The notes below the pieces were generated by a model. The model saw nothing but the letters and a program-made list of their open reading frames with translations, ran no database searches and was not told the origin of the DNA. Shown in pieces: positions 1 through 11,056 of a stretch of DNA of 64,000 nucleotides (positions within the stretch are counted from its first letter, which is position 1; every line of letters begins with the position of its first letter). The stretch lies in NCBI GenBank assembly GCA_029204225.1, contig CM055102.1:4643520-4707519 (forward strand), in the 5' to 3' direction. Source of the DNA: Diphasiastrum complanatum (Eukaryota > Streptophyta > Lycopodiopsida > Lycopodiales > Lycopodiaceae). A program made the translations under genes and the position numbers.

Positions 1-504
1 TGTGGCTTCAGCAGAAATGTGGCCACCTCCAATGCCCTCATGAGCCTGAGATATGATAGGTCATATCTCATGATATGATAGGTCATATCTCATATTCATA
101 AGCACATCGGCAAATGATACCGTCAACGCCCTTTTTGTAAAGTTGTCCCACAATTAACTGAAAGGGCGCTGCTTTTAGCAAAATTTTCTTTTTGCCACCG
201 TACTCAGACCTTCTTTGAGTCTGCATGGTGTGAGGAACAGAGTGATCTTCTCAACCCATAAGGGTGTAGCATCGATCTGAAAAGGGCATGCACCAGGGAG
301 ATCATTGTTGACTGGTGCAGTTTCTTTTTTAGCACTTGTTAGTCTGGAAAGGTGGTCCGCCATGAAATGTTGGGTCCCTTTCTGAACGACTACGAGGAAA
401 TCAAATTTCTCTAAAATCAACAGCCATCGAGCTATACGTCCTGTTTTACAGGATTTATTAACGATATATAGAAGGGCTTGATGGTTTGTGTAGAACGCAA
501 AGGT
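1..504 (-). pseudogene. Ty3/gypsy pol fragment (RNase H end to integrase zinc region)
   Basis: Read on the minus strand, this piece translates to the end of a gypsy RNase H domain (FAFYTNHQALLYIVNKS, then ARWLLILEKFDF, then HFMADHLSRL). It continues into the His/Cys zinc region that precedes integrase (LYKKGVDGIIRRC-like, then EAHEGIGGGH near 1-60). The longest open piece is 175-420. The order of motifs is that of gypsy pol, but the reading frame is broken and a 22-bp duplication disrupts it at about 49-95. The element runs off the left edge of the window. On the right it is cut at about 504, where a Copia LTR fragment begins. It is a dead fragment; the family assignment to Ty3/gypsy is secure. 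Confidence 0.85.
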
Positions 505-615
505 CTAATATAACTTCAAAAAGTTTATGTTTAAGTCTAAAATGAGTTTTGGCCTCATATTAACAATTTACCAGAATATGACTAAACTAGACTAAACTAG
601 TTGAAATCTTTCACA
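505..615 (-). mobile_element. 3' LTR fragment of Copia family A
   Basis: On the minus strand the piece begins TGTGAAAGATTTCAAC at 615, directly after a polypurine tract (616-628, GTTGAAGAGGGAG). That is the normal start of a 3' LTR. Its ~110 bp match, in opposite orientation, the first ~110 bp of the LTR at 8396-9044: both contain TTTAGTCATATT.TGGTAAA and GAGGCCAAAACTCATTT. The LTR is cut off at 505, where gypsy sequence starts. Confidence 0.8.
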
Positions 616-2027
616 CTCCCTCTTCAACTAGTTTTGGCATAGTTTTAATCATACTACTTTGATCCAACTTTAGAATGATCTCCATACTAAGTATAGATCT
701 TCTTTCTAAGATTCTAAAGTATCTTTCATAATTGATATAGAGAATAGTGTCCAAATTGGATGCTTCACTATTTCTTACATCAATTTTACACATCAAGATA
801 TAACTAGAAAATGAAGAACCAAATAGAATGTGAATGAAATGATTCCTCCATGTTTCAAACTTTGAACTCTCTGAAAAATTACAGCAACCAAACCATAAAT
901 GTGAGTGATGACCATTTGCTTGCTTGTCTCCTCCAACTTTGTCATTTCTTGATATGTCTCCACCATAAAACTCCATGAATGAGCCTCCATCTCCATCTTG
1001 CCACATGATATCATCAACACTTGATGACTTGGCCATGAATGAGTGACATAATGAACCTTCATTAGCTTCATTTCCATCAGCAAAACCAGCCAAGAATTCT
1101 AGTATGACGCCAACAATAAGATATTGCAAGACAATGTAGCTAGTTTGTCCATATCTTGACAATTTGCACACATCCACATGAAATAGCTCAAACATGAGAT
1201 AGAACAAGTAGAGTAAACTTGAACAGCACTTTCTTGCTGCTCCTTTGACCTTACTTGAGTTTAAAGACTCCTGCAAAAATGGATCCAAAAAATCTTTGCC
1301 AAATAACTCTCCTTTGATGCTCTTGAATAGCTCCAAATTGCCACCTTTCCTTTTGTGTTTTTTGAAGTCCTTTGAGACCAATCTCTTGATCTTCCTCTTG
1401 ACCATCAAAGTCATTGAGAAAACTTTGTTTTCCAGATCCATTACTTGCTTTTATGGCATGAAAACCATGAGAAACAATATCCACTTGCATAGCATCATCT
1501 ACACAAGAAGATTCTCCAAAACATGTGAGTAAAGCAAAGTGTGTCACTTCCACTTGCTTACCTTTCTCTTGATCATCAACCAATGCTTGATTTCGAATTT
1601 CCACAAAGGTTATTGGAAAACAATGTCACTAATGTCACCATCATAAATCAAAAGATAGGTTCAAAACTTTCCATCCAACATGAAGTAGAGTAGGTGAAGA
1701 TGAGTATCGAACCTAATAAATCCAGTCCTCTTGAGTCCATAAAAAACCTCAATAAGCTCACCAATGAGATCTCCCTTGCCTTGAAGAAATTGTCTCTCGA
1801 TTTGCTCCATGTAGTCTTCTTCAACCAACCTTTTGCCATCTCGATCATGAGTGATCAATTCACAATCATAGAGTCCTTTGAGTTGACGAAGAGATGTGAG
1901 ATCCATGCCTTGGATCTTCCTAAAAACCAATCTTCCATTGCTCTTTCCTTCATAAGGCTCCCTCTTAATGATTGCATCATAAGAAGTAGAAAAAACTGTC
2001 TTTTAGCCTGCTGGCTAAGATAGATAT
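616..2027 (-). mobile_element. Internal 3' region of Copia family A with an unidentified ORF
   Basis: This stretch lies between the Copia reverse-transcriptase remnant that ends near 2028 and the family-A polypurine tract. It contains no RNase H motif. Its best coding signal is a minus-strand open frame from about 2010 to 1661, with a sequence around 1730-1930 reading GMDLTSLRQLKGLYDCEL then HDRDGKRLVEEDYMEQ. It is charged, has no obvious membrane segment, and I do not recognise the family. A second minus-strand open frame (611-1441, 276 codons) ends inside the LTR; its low-complexity composition suggests 3' non-coding sequence. The block could be a long 3' UTR of a non-autonomous element or a captured host segment. 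Confidence 0.5.
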
Positions 2028-2980
2028 TCTTCTGAAGTCTATCTCTAGTAATGTGAATTCCTAGCAAAGAATGAACAGCTCCTAAATTAGTCATGTCAAG
2101 TTCCTTTGATAGATCACTCTCAGTAGTGTGCAGTAGAGAAGTGTTATTAGACAAAATAAATGCATCATCTATGTAAAGAGCTATGTGAACGGAATTGGTA
2201 CTTATATGCTTTGAATAAACATTACAGTCAGCTAAATTGTTTCTAAATCCTAATTGAATGAGATAAGAGTTGATTTTATCGAACCATGCTCTTGTGGCCT
2301 ATTTCAGACCGTAGATTGCTTTGTGCACCTTGCATACTTTGTGCTCTTGGCCTTTGACTTCGAATCCTTCCGGTTGGAAGGTATACAGCTCCTCTTCAAC
2401 ATTTCCATTGAGAAATGATGTCTTGACATCCATTTGGTGCATTTCAAGGTCTTCCGCGGCTGCTAACGCAATCAGAGTCCTGATTGACTGCATATTGATA
2501 ACAAGACTGAAAATTTCTTGATAATTCACTCCTTGGACTTGAGTGAATCCTTTAGACACCAGCCGTGCTTTCCATTTTGCAATGTAACCATCAAAGTTGA
2601 TCTTCTTCTTGAAGATCCACTTGTTGTCGATAACTCTCTTGTGAGTGGGGAAGTCGACTAGCATCCAATTCTGGTTCATCAAAAGTGAGTTATACTCACT
2701 TTCCATAGCTTCTTGCCACTTCACAGCATCCTTAGAGTTAATTGCTTCAGCTAGGCTCTCTACTTCTCAGGAATTGTCCGAGTCCGTGAGGATCCGAGGA
2801 CGTTGGGTTGACGAAGATGCGATGATGCTTCTTCTTGAATTTTTTCAGATATGCTTGAGCTAGTTTGGTCTGGTCTGATGACAGGTACTGTCGGCTGCTC
2901 GACTTCTGTAGCTGTAGCTGCAAATTCTATAGAAGGGACGTTGGAAGAATCCATACTATGTAAAATAGGATAAAATGACA
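2028..2980 (-). pseudogene. Copia family B reverse transcriptase
   Basis: This is the reverse-transcriptase domain of a Ty1/Copia polyprotein on the minus strand. Visible motifs in order are WQEAMESEYNSL and NKWIFKKK (about 2580-2720), KARLVSKGFTQVQGVNY, QMDVKTSFLNG and YGLK (to 2302), then the catalytic LYIDDAF box at about 2160-2185 and the LGAVHSLLGIHITRD motif. A TAG at 2299-2301 replaces the glutamine of the usual YGLKQAPRAW. The 2760-2980 part is the poorly conserved linker after integrase. Homology stops near 2028 (YLSQQAKRQFF), just before the RNase H domain should start. A matching RNase H piece lies in opposite orientation at 10330. Confidence 0.85.
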
Positions 2981-3055
2981 TAGCATCGTTTAGTGATGGT
3001 TGTTTGAAATCATAGTATTTATGTTCTTGAGCTATTACATCCCTAGAGGCAAATA

Positions 3056-4100
3056 CTACATCGGTGGATGGATCATAAACTTTATAGGCTTTATGTTCAT
3101 CAGGATAGCCAATGAGAATACATTAATATTTGTCCTATGATCCAGCTTCTTCCTAAGTTGTTTAGGAATGTGAACAAAACATATGCAACCAAAGATTTTT
3201 AAATGGCTGACACTAGGCTTGTGCCCATGCCAAACTTCATAAGGAGTTTTGTTGTTGATGGCTTTGGTGCTGGATCTGTTCTGCACGTAACAGGCTGTGG
3301 CAGTAGCTTCTGCCCAGAACTTTGCAGGTAGGTGTGCTTGATGTAGCATGGATCTGGCTGAGTTGAGAAGAGTTCAATTCTTCCTTTCTGCAATCCCATT
3401 TTGTTGAGGTAAATAGGAAGTGGTGATCTGTCTTATAATACCATATTCAGCCATGTAGTCGGACATCTCTTTGGAGATGTATTCGCCACCACCATCAGTT
3501 CGGAGTGCCTTCACTTTCCTAGATGTTTGGGTCTCAGCCATGGCCTTGAATCTCTTGAAGCATTCAAAGGCTTCAGATTTGTGCTTAATGAACATGACTG
3601 TAGACCATCTAGAATAATCATCTATGAAAGTGATAAAATAGATTGCATCTCCTAATGATGGAGTTGGCATTGGACCACAGAGATCACTATGTACAAGATC
3701 TAATACATGCTTTGTTTATATTTTCATTAGAGATACTAGCTAATGCAACTGAATTAGAGAGTACATAAAGATTTTCGACTCTAGTGCATGTAGTCAGAGT
3801 AGTATCTTCCTCAAGTATTGTACACTGCTCAGATGAGAAAGTAACAGTGTAGCCCTCATCAGTCATCTTTGAGACTGATAATAGATTCTTTGATAACTGA
3901 GGAATGTGAAGGATGTTTGGAACACAAATAGACGGATCGTTGTTGAAGCTGATCTTCATTGCTCCTTTGCCTTCCATGTGTATGGTGCTAGAATCTCCAA
4001 GGTAGATAAATTGGTCTCTGCTATAAGTTGTGTACTCCGTAAACCATTCCTTGCGAGAGGTCATGTGTTGGGTAGCGCCGATGTCTAGGTACCAGCTATC
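3056..4100 (-). pseudogene. Copia family B protease and integrase
   Basis: On the minus strand a Copia protease (about 3870-4100) carries WYLDIGATQHM, where the expected catalytic Asp is kept but the usual Ser-Gly after it reads Ile-Gly. It is followed by the integrase core with FITFIDDYSRW, the catalytic LRTDGGGEY and the NGIAERKN box (3374-3670), then AEATATACYVQNRSSTKAINNKTPYEVWHG. Frame changes near 3680 and 3390 separate the pieces. The domain order gag-PR-IN-RT is that of Ty1/Copia. The element is not functional. Confidence 0.85.
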
Positions 4101-4182
4101 ATAGTCTTCGCTGTTGTTGTAAGCCATTAACAAGTGTGTATCTAACTCCTTGAATTCTATCGTGTTAGAGGGAGTGTGGCTG

Positions 4183-4995
4183 CTATTGTTGTTGTCGTTT
4201 CTTTGCCTCGTTGTAGATCCTAATGCGACACTCCTTGATGTCATGATTAGCTCTTTTGCAATATTTGTAGAAAAGTTTCTTGCGCGATTCACCATGCTCA
4301 CCTTGAGTGTGAGGCTTCTGTTGTTGCTGCTGCACTTGATTCTTGACTTTGGGATAGTCTTTCTTGTATAGAGCCATGGATTTGTCTTTGATGGACAGGC
4401 TGCTAGTCTTTCTTTGCATTTCTTCTTGAAGAAAATGACCGATCACCTTTTGAAGAGTGAGGTTGGGTTGTGTGGAGATCATCACCACAAAGTGCTCATA
4501 GGACTTTGGAAGAGAAGAAAGCAAGGTCATGACGACATCATCATCTTGAATAGAACACCCTATAGTTGATAACTGATCTAACATGGACTTGAAATTGTTG
4601 ATGTGAGAAGTGATGGTAGTAGAATCAGACATGCTAAGAGTAAAGAACTTCCTTCTAAGATGTAATCTTGTGGTTACATCGTGAGTCTCATAAAGACTTG
4701 ATAACAAGTCCAGTGCTTCCTTAGAGGTTTTGCACGTGGTAACGTGAGATATTTGAAAGTCGGCCAGATTGAGCGTGATACGTGCCAAGGCCTTCTGATC
4801 TTTAATCCTCCAGACCTTTGCTTGATCATTATCTTTTGGTTTCAGGTCTGTGCCTTCTACTACATCCCAAAGATCTCTATCTATCAACATCATTCTAAGT
4901 TTTAACTTCCAAATGTAGAAGTTAGAACCATTGAATTTGTCAATGACTCTAGCTTCACTGAATGATGAAGATGAAGAGCTACCTATATGAGACAT
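4183..4995 (-). pseudogene. Copia family B Gag (UBN2-type)
   Basis: This open frame is the Gag of the same minus-strand Copia element. I place the start at the Met at 4995 (MSHIGSSSSSSF) rather than the upstream one at 5019, because homologous gags begin just before the KFNGSNFYIWK motif. It shows the UBN2 Gag signature (LHLRRKFFTLSMSD, then MTLLSSLPKSYEHFV) and ends in a degenerate zinc knuckle, LFYKYCKRANHDIKEC, in which the first Cys is Tyr. A Gln-rich stretch precedes the knuckle. The primer-binding site and LTR lie immediately upstream. A related + strand fragment lies at 6428-7040. Confidence 0.85.
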
Positions 4996-5047
4996 GGTAA
5001 CTATACACAAATAGAACAAACTTAATCTCTTGGTTTATTTGAGCTAG

Positions 5048-5060
5048 GCTCTGATACCAA
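5048..5060 (-). other. Primer-binding site of Copia family B
   Basis: On the minus strand this reads TTGGTATCAGAGC, complementary to the 3' end of initiator methionine tRNA. It lies two bases inside the LTR end at 5063, the expected place for first-strand priming of a plant Copia element. Confidence 0.85.
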
Positions 5061-5062
5061 TC

Positions 5063-6427
5063 TGATGGGGCAAGGGAGATAGAAGAACGCGAATGGAGAA
5101 GAGAGTAGGAATATGCTCTCCCGTTCTAGTCAGCTACGAAATGCAGAAACAATCTAATAGACAGCTTATGTTAAACGTAATCACAACTTAGAGTGTTCTA
5201 ATTGCCCAACAGGATCTTAAAAATTAATTCATACTCTAAAACAAGAGTACAGTCCCCCGAAGAGATTAGAGATGGTTTGTGTGTGGTGCTACTGAAATCA
5301 GATTCAATGCGAAGTATAGTTTGATATAAATGGAAGAGTAGTATGATATCACGAGTTCCTCAGGCGTCAAAGACGGCCATCGTCTGAGCGGAAACTGAGG
5401 AATCTTAGACGTCCGTGTTCTGATCAGACTGAGTAAACAAGCGCAATCAAGCAACAATGAAAGTGCATTCAATCACAACATGCATTCATCTACGTTGTAC
5501 ATAGATAAAAATGAGTTGTTGTTATATTACATTGAAGCACAATACAAATAGCAATTAGAACAAAAAATGACGGCGTAATTGGGAGGCTCAAATAATGTGT
5601 CTCATGGATGGAGTAACCCGTAATCTGTGCTTGGATGATCTATTTATAGACTTCATTCATGTATTAATTACATTGAATGCTTGTCACCTAATTAAGGAAG
5701 TCGTTGTACTTGGAAGTGTATGTCTTATGTGACAATTGTACACAGTACATATACGATCAATAATTTAGCATCGTTGATGCGGACGAGGACGTCACTGGAA
5801 CGTTCCTCATTTATTTGAGACGACCTTCGAAATTTTTCCTCTCTTTGTATTTTTCGCAAGAAGCCGGAGGTGCCCTAAAAAAGGATGATGTCTTTAGAAC
5901 AGCTTAACGCATGAAGATAGATGACCTTCAGGAATTTTCTCTCTCTTTGTATTTTTTTGCAAAGACCCGAAGGTGTGTAAAAACAGTTAAGCTTTTGAAC
6001 TATGCAAGTGTCGCATTTCGGAGAAATGTGAAAAAGCCGAAGCTGTTGAAAACATAGTGTATTTCTGTAGACTATTGAAAAAGTAATGTATTTTTGCAGA
6101 CTTGTTCTAAATGCAAGTTTTTGTGGAAGTCGTTGAAGATGGCCAAGTCTTCAATGACTTCAAGTTATTAAACTTGACATCTGAACTTTGAAATTTTGAC
6201 AGGATTGGTTACCCTTTGCTGGAGATCAGCCGAAAGCCCGTTGTAAACGTTCTTCAAATAGATCGGTTGCCTAAGTTTGTGATTCCTACAGGTATCAGAT
6301 GAGTAGACGTAGAGCCAAAGTTGGTTTCACTTGACCCTAGATCAATGATCAATAAACATGCAGGAAGAATTATGAAATAGAAATTAGTCATTCACCAAGG
6401 AGACAACTGTGGGCTTAATTTCCAACA
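5063..6427 (-). mobile_element. 5' LTR of Copia family B
   Basis: The LTR runs from TGTTGGAAATTAAG (6427 on the minus strand) to CCCCATCA (5063), giving TG...CA ends and a length of 1,365 bp. The primer-binding site lies just inside it. Its first ~155 bp match the start of the + strand LTR fragment at 11057-11212 at roughly 94 percent identity, which defines the family. Within U3, two diverged copies of a ~110-bp unit occur near 5826-5880 and 5935-5990, each with a TCTCTTTGTATTTTT core. A consensus TATA box lies at 5641-5648. Confidence 0.85.
5641..5648 (-). promoter_or_regulatory. TATA box of the family B LTR promoter
   Basis: The minus strand reads TCTATAAATAGATC here, a near-perfect plant TATA box. 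It is about 780 bp from the LTR start, so transcription would be expected to begin 25-35 bp downstream, near 5610. Confidence 0.6.
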
Positions 6428-7040
6428 ATTCTTTACCAAAGTGTTATGAGAACTTTGTTGTAATAATCTCCACTCAACCTGACATGACTTCGTCAAAAGG
6501 TTATCGGTCATCTTCTTCAAGAAGAAATGAGGAGAAAGACCAGTGATCTATCCGTCAAAGATAAGTGTCTGGCTCTATACACCAAAAAAAAAGATAATTT
6601 CAAGGTGTGACCAAGGTTACACCTTAGGAATAAGTTCTTTACTCTTAGATTCAATAGTTATCACTACCCACATCAATAGCTTCAATTTTTTACTAGATAA
6701 ATTGTCAGCTATAGGATGCGCTATTTAGGATAATGATGTTGGCATGGCCTTGCTTTCTTCTTTACCAAAGTCTTATGAGCACTTTGTTGTAATGATCTCC
6801 ACTCAACCTGACCTGACTCTTCAAAAGGTCATTTGTCATCTTCTTCAAGAAGAAATGCGGAGAACGACTAGTGATCTATCCGTCAAAGATAAGTCTTTGG
6901 CTCTATATACCAAGAAGAAAGATAATTTCAAGGGCAAGAATCAAATGCAAAAGCAACAGCAGCAGAGGCCTCAAACTCAATTAGAGAGTAGTGGATCGAG
7001 AAGGAAACACTTTTGCAGATACTGTAAGAGGGCGTGCAAT
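6428..7040 (+). pseudogene. Family B-like Gag fragment, opposite strand, internally duplicated
   Basis: This + strand sequence encodes the same Gag type as 4183-4995: LSSLPKSYEHFVVMISTQPD, KDKSLALYTKK and a partial zinc knuckle (KHFCRYCKRA at about 7008-7037). A piece of about 165 bp occurs twice, at 6430-6597 and 6757-6925, the two copies diverged and ~327 bp apart. A TAG at 6726-6728 sits where the minus-strand relative has glutamine (GCSIQDDD). The left end abuts the family B LTR exactly at its TG terminus, so the LTR element appears to have inserted into an older copy of its own family. Confidence 0.75.
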
Positions 7041-8395
7041 ATAATGGTGATGTACCCCACCTGTCAATTATTAGTACATCAATGACCTGATCTCGATCCT
7101 ACTGATTATGGATGCTCAACTTCGATATTGATCTAATCTAAACAAAGCAGAACAAGAATTGAGATTGAAACTTAATCCTACTAAAATCACCAGATTCAAC
7201 AACACAACATCTACACAGAAACAATGTGAATCCTACAAAGTGCTTGTTACAACTGCCACTCAACAGTTGTAACAAAAACTCCTCTTAGGGAGTCAAGCAC
7301 CAAGCAACATCAGATCAAAATGATTATGACCTGCCACAAGGCCTTGCACATCTACCTGATTCTTATCACAAAACCAAACTTTGAAGAGCAAGAATCAACA
7401 ACAAAACACATTCATACATCAGTACCCAAACTTAATCATGAAAATGGAGCATAGATGGAAATGCAATGGAGAGATATTCAAATTTCAATTCAACAACATT
7501 TCAATACAACATCACATGCTTGGAAACTCGTGGAGGAGGCCTATATGTATACCCATGAGTTGGTGAATCCAATTCTAATATAATTTGGATTCCACCTCTT
7601 ACAACTGAGTGAATCCCATTTTATAAAGATTTGGGTTTCACCTCTTACATGAGAATAGGAGGCCTCTTTATAAAAAAACATAACTTAAGTTGAGAAAGTC
7701 TAAATCACCAGCTCCCACATGGTTTTCCATCTTTCAAGAATTACCATGGGGTTCACAATTTGTACATCTCAGTCTAGCACTAATAATTCTCATGCTCTCA
7801 GACTTGGCTCTCAACTTCATCTCTACTGGAAGCCCTTTTAAGTGGAGAGGTTCTACATCGACACCTTGGGGCATGGCATCAACTAACAGCAGGCCTTTGA
7901 AAGTATGAACTGAGTCAGAAAGTATGAACTGAGTCAGAAATGAAAGGACTTCTAGCATGTTTGCTTATGATACAACTTTCACATGGAGAAGTTGGCTTGC
8001 TCACATAATGTCGCGAATGTATTTGTTTCGCGAATAGATTGTTTTCGTTTGGTCTTCTTATGAGAAAGCTTGTAGGATCCTAGGTATGCAACTACAGATC
8101 ACAAAACAGAAATCATTCTAGCAATCAAGACAGCGAAAAATCAGAGAGATGAACAAGAGAGAGAGAGCAATTGTATTATCAGTTTTGATTTTTTAGAACG
8201 AGATGATCAATATCTCACTCGTTGGTGGCCTGACACTTTGCTCTATCGCTGTGTTCTACCTGTTGGCAGACTTTCATGCACAACTATTTCGTTTCTCTAT
8301 TTTTTCTATTCTTTTCGCTCACTATTCTCTCTCTTTTCTGTTGATTCAGAATTTCGTTTATGTCTCCACTATGTGGAGTTTACAAGATAGCCAAA
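7041..8395. other. Non-coding spacer with short repeats
   Basis: I recognise no gene here. The stretch holds three diverged copies of a motif around GTGAATCC...CACCTCTTACA (about 7530-7660), followed by a TATA-like CTTTATAAAAAAA at 7670. There is also an exact 19-bp tandem duplication (AGTATGAACTGAGTCAGAA) at about 7902-7940. The short open frames have no recognisable motifs. It may be part of an old LTR, but its ends cannot be found. Confidence 0.4.
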
Positions 8396-9044
8396 TGTGA
8401 GAGATTTAGTTTAGTCTAGTTTAGTCATATTTTGGTAAATTGTTAATATGAGGCCAAAACTCATTTCAGACTTAGAGATAAATTTTTTGAAGTTATATTA
8501 GTTTAAAATACATTCAATAAACACTTTTTGAAAGTGTGAAGAAGTTGATAGTCGAGTTTGAGAGAGATTCAAACATGAACTTTGGATACTTTGAATCTAG
8601 ACCCAAAAATAGTAGGATCTACATCTGGGAGGGAAAGCCAAGTGGCCAAATAGGGTTTGGACACTCTATAAAAGGATGTAACTCATGGAGAGACACATCT
8701 TCTCTATTCTCTCTCTCATTTCATCATTATACATGGTTCTCTTTGGGTTCTACTACTCATTGGTGCACTCTCATGATGTTATCTTGCAATTCTATGTGTA
8801 GAATGATCATTTATTGCTATTTTTGATTCCACACGTGTGAAATACAATAGGGTACTGTAATTGTACGGAAATCAACTATATTTTATGTTTTGGTTCATGT
8901 TTGATCAGTATCTCTTAGACTTTGCATCTCATTTTGTATGTAGATGCTGATTTTTCTACATTGGCAGGATTGTTGGTTTGCTCCTTGTTATAACCAAAGG
9001 TCAGGGACATGGATTGGATCTTGAATGATCTGAAATCCTTCACA
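8396..9044 (+). mobile_element. 5' LTR of Copia family A
   Basis: The LTR begins TGTGAGAGATTTAG and ends CCTTCACA at 9044, giving 649 bp with TG...CA ends and a primer-binding site directly after it. It has a TATA box at 8667-8674 (CTCTATAAAAGG) followed by a pyrimidine-rich leader (TCTTCTCTATTCTCTC). A CACACGTGTG palindrome lies at 8830-8839. The first 110 bp recur in opposite orientation at 505-615. Confidence 0.85.
8667..8674 (+). promoter_or_regulatory. TATA box of the family A LTR promoter
   Basis: TATAAAAG sits 271 bp into the LTR and is followed about 30 bp later by CATGGAGAGACACATC, a plausible start region for the element transcript. Confidence 0.65.
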
Positions 9045-9055
9045 TGGTATCAGAG
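9045..9055 (+). other. Primer-binding site of Copia family A
   Basis: TGGTATCAGAG directly follows the CA end of the LTR and is complementary to the 3' end of initiator Met tRNA. The leader between it and the gag start (9056-9648) has no recognised feature. Confidence 0.85.
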
Positions 9056-9648
9056 TTCTTGTGTTTCAGGTTATGAAAGGATCAGCCATCTTTAGCAAAT
9101 ATTTGGAGGAGTTACCAATGCTCGAGCATGCTAGATTGATCTCTACTCACAAATCAGCATTTTTGCATGTGTAGAATTGATCTTTTGTAGGTCAAAACTC
9201 AATATAGGTTTATATACTTGATCAATTCCGATTTCACACTTGGTTTACTGAAATTAGACGATTTTTGGAGCATTAGGAAGGTCTCATTGGAGGCTACAAG
9301 AAGATATATCAAGTTTTTAAAAATTGCATGTAGAATTTGAGATATTCATTTTTTTTTGTGATTTTGTCAAAACCCTAACTTTGATTGGATCTCTAGTTTG
9401 TGAGGTTACTGAACTTCATTTGAGTGTGTTTCAATCTTAGGAAGTGGCAAGAATCATTAGATTGAGAATAGATCATAGGTTGATCAAGATTTCACTATTC
9501 TATGTGTTGATTTTTTAGTTAGAAGTGATAGAAGAGATTTGAGAAGTTCCATATCTTTGTGATTTTTTCATGAGTTCATTTGTTGACATTCAAGAGAGTG
9601 CTTTGTGCATTGGAACAGGTTGAAAGAAGAAGATCAGATCACTTCAAC

Positions 9649-10329
9649 ATGGCTACAAGTGGAGGCTTTATGTTGGAGAGCAATGGTAGGCTTACCTCAA
9701 TCAACTATTCTACTTGGAAGGTGAGGATGGAGTCATTATTGGAGATGAATGAGTTGATGGAGATTGTTGTAGGTGTGGAGGAGAGGCCTCAAGCACCTCA
9801 GGATCAAGTGAGGTATGATAAGAGAGCAAATAAAGCTCTACACATGATTAAAATGAATTCTACCAATGAACTTCTCAAGGAGATTGGTAAGTGCACATCA
9901 TCTTTGGAGGCTTGAGAAGCTTTGAAGAAGCTTTATGAATCCAAGTCTATATCAAGAGTGCTTACTCTTAGGAGGCAAATCTTTCAAAGTTTCCAAAAGA
10001 AGGAAGACAGTACTCATGCTTTTGTTTTGAGAGTTAAAGGATTCAATAATGAGTTAGCATGTATTGATGAAAGCATTAAGGAGGTAGAACTTATTCAAGT
10101 TATACTTAATGGCTTGTTGGATGATCATGCTAATCTTGTTCAAAGTTTTGCTATTCAAAAGACTTTGCCAAGTATTGTGGATTTACAAGAGATCTTGGTG
10201 AATGAGGAGTATAGGCTTCAATCAAGAGGAGGTGGATCTACATCAACATCTCAATATGAAGAGGAGGCTATGTTCATCAAAAGCAAGTTCAAGGGCAAAG
10301 GCAAAGGCAAGTGGTCTAAAGGGCAAGAT
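9649..10329 (+). pseudogene. Copia family A Gag, interrupted by TGA
   Basis: The start at 9649 (MATSGGFMLESNGRL) is chosen over an upstream in-frame Met at 9580 because related gags in this window begin at the same point. The UBN2 Gag features are clear: NYSTWKVRMESLL, SRVLTLRRQIFQSFQ and LIQVILNGLLDDHANLVQSF. A TGA at 9913-9915 replaces the Trp of the usual KEAWEAL. The protein ends in a basic KFKGKGKGKWSKGQDQ and then, with no zinc knuckle, protease, integrase or reverse transcriptase, runs directly into a Copia RNase H at about 10330. The junction is in frame, so one open frame spans both parts. Confidence 0.85.
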
Positions 10330-11056
10330 CAGACTGATAGTGAAGTACTCGACTTAGCGAAGTACCATTATCATTCACTAATCGGATCTCTAATGTATGC
10401 AATGTTGTGTACTAGACCAAATTTAGCATACACTGTTAGCACATTAAGTCAATTCATGTCTAATCCTAGGATTTCTCATTCGAAAACATTAAAGAGAGTG
10501 ATGAGATATATTCAGAGAAGTTTAGATCACATCTTATGTTACGATGGAAATGCTATCGACCCACTCGTCCTCCGAGGATACTCCAACTCGGATTGGGGAG
10601 GAACAGTCTCTACCAGAAAATCTACCTTCGGGTTCTGTTTCTATCTAGTAGGGGGACCGATTTCGTGGGACTCAAGGAAGCAGAAATCAGTTGTGCTTTC
10701 TTCGACAGAGGCAGAGTACATCACAACATGTCAAGTTTCAAAAGAAGTTGTATGGATCAGGTTATTACTTCATGACCTAAATCACACTCAGTTTAATACT
10801 GCCACCATTCTGTGTGACAACATGAGCTGTATTTCACTGTCACTGAATCCTAGAATTCATGACAAATCCAAGCACATAGAAATCTAGTATCATTTCATTC
10901 GGGAGAAAGGTTTCTCAGGGTAAGTAATACTGCTCCACAACAGAAATGGTCGTAGACATCTTCACCAAAGCGCTTCCCCAGATCAAGCACCAAAAGTTCT
11001 TCAACATGCTGAACTTGACGAAGATACCAGGCACCAACCGTGACCTTAAGGGGGAC
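10330..11056 (+). pseudogene. Copia family B RNase H and pol 3' end
   Basis: The piece starts abruptly at TDSEVLDLAKYHYHSLIGSL and continues through CTRPNLAYTVSTLSQF, YSNSDWGGTVSTRKS, VVLSSTEAEY and ILCDNMSCISL, which is a Copia RNase H. A TAG at 10885-10887 replaces the Gln in HIEI*YHFIREK. After a frameshift the usual pol tail follows: DIFTKALPQIKHQKFFNML and RDLKGDYWKLS. The polypurine tract AAGGGGGAC (11048-11056) abuts the 3' LTR. The LTR identity shows that this is the 3' end of family B, although the Gag joined upstream is family A. Confidence 0.85.

Noticed and set aside
611-1441. 276-codon minus-strand open frame
   Set aside because: It overlaps the polypurine tract and ends inside the LTR, has biased composition and no family motif; treated as element 3' region, not a gene.
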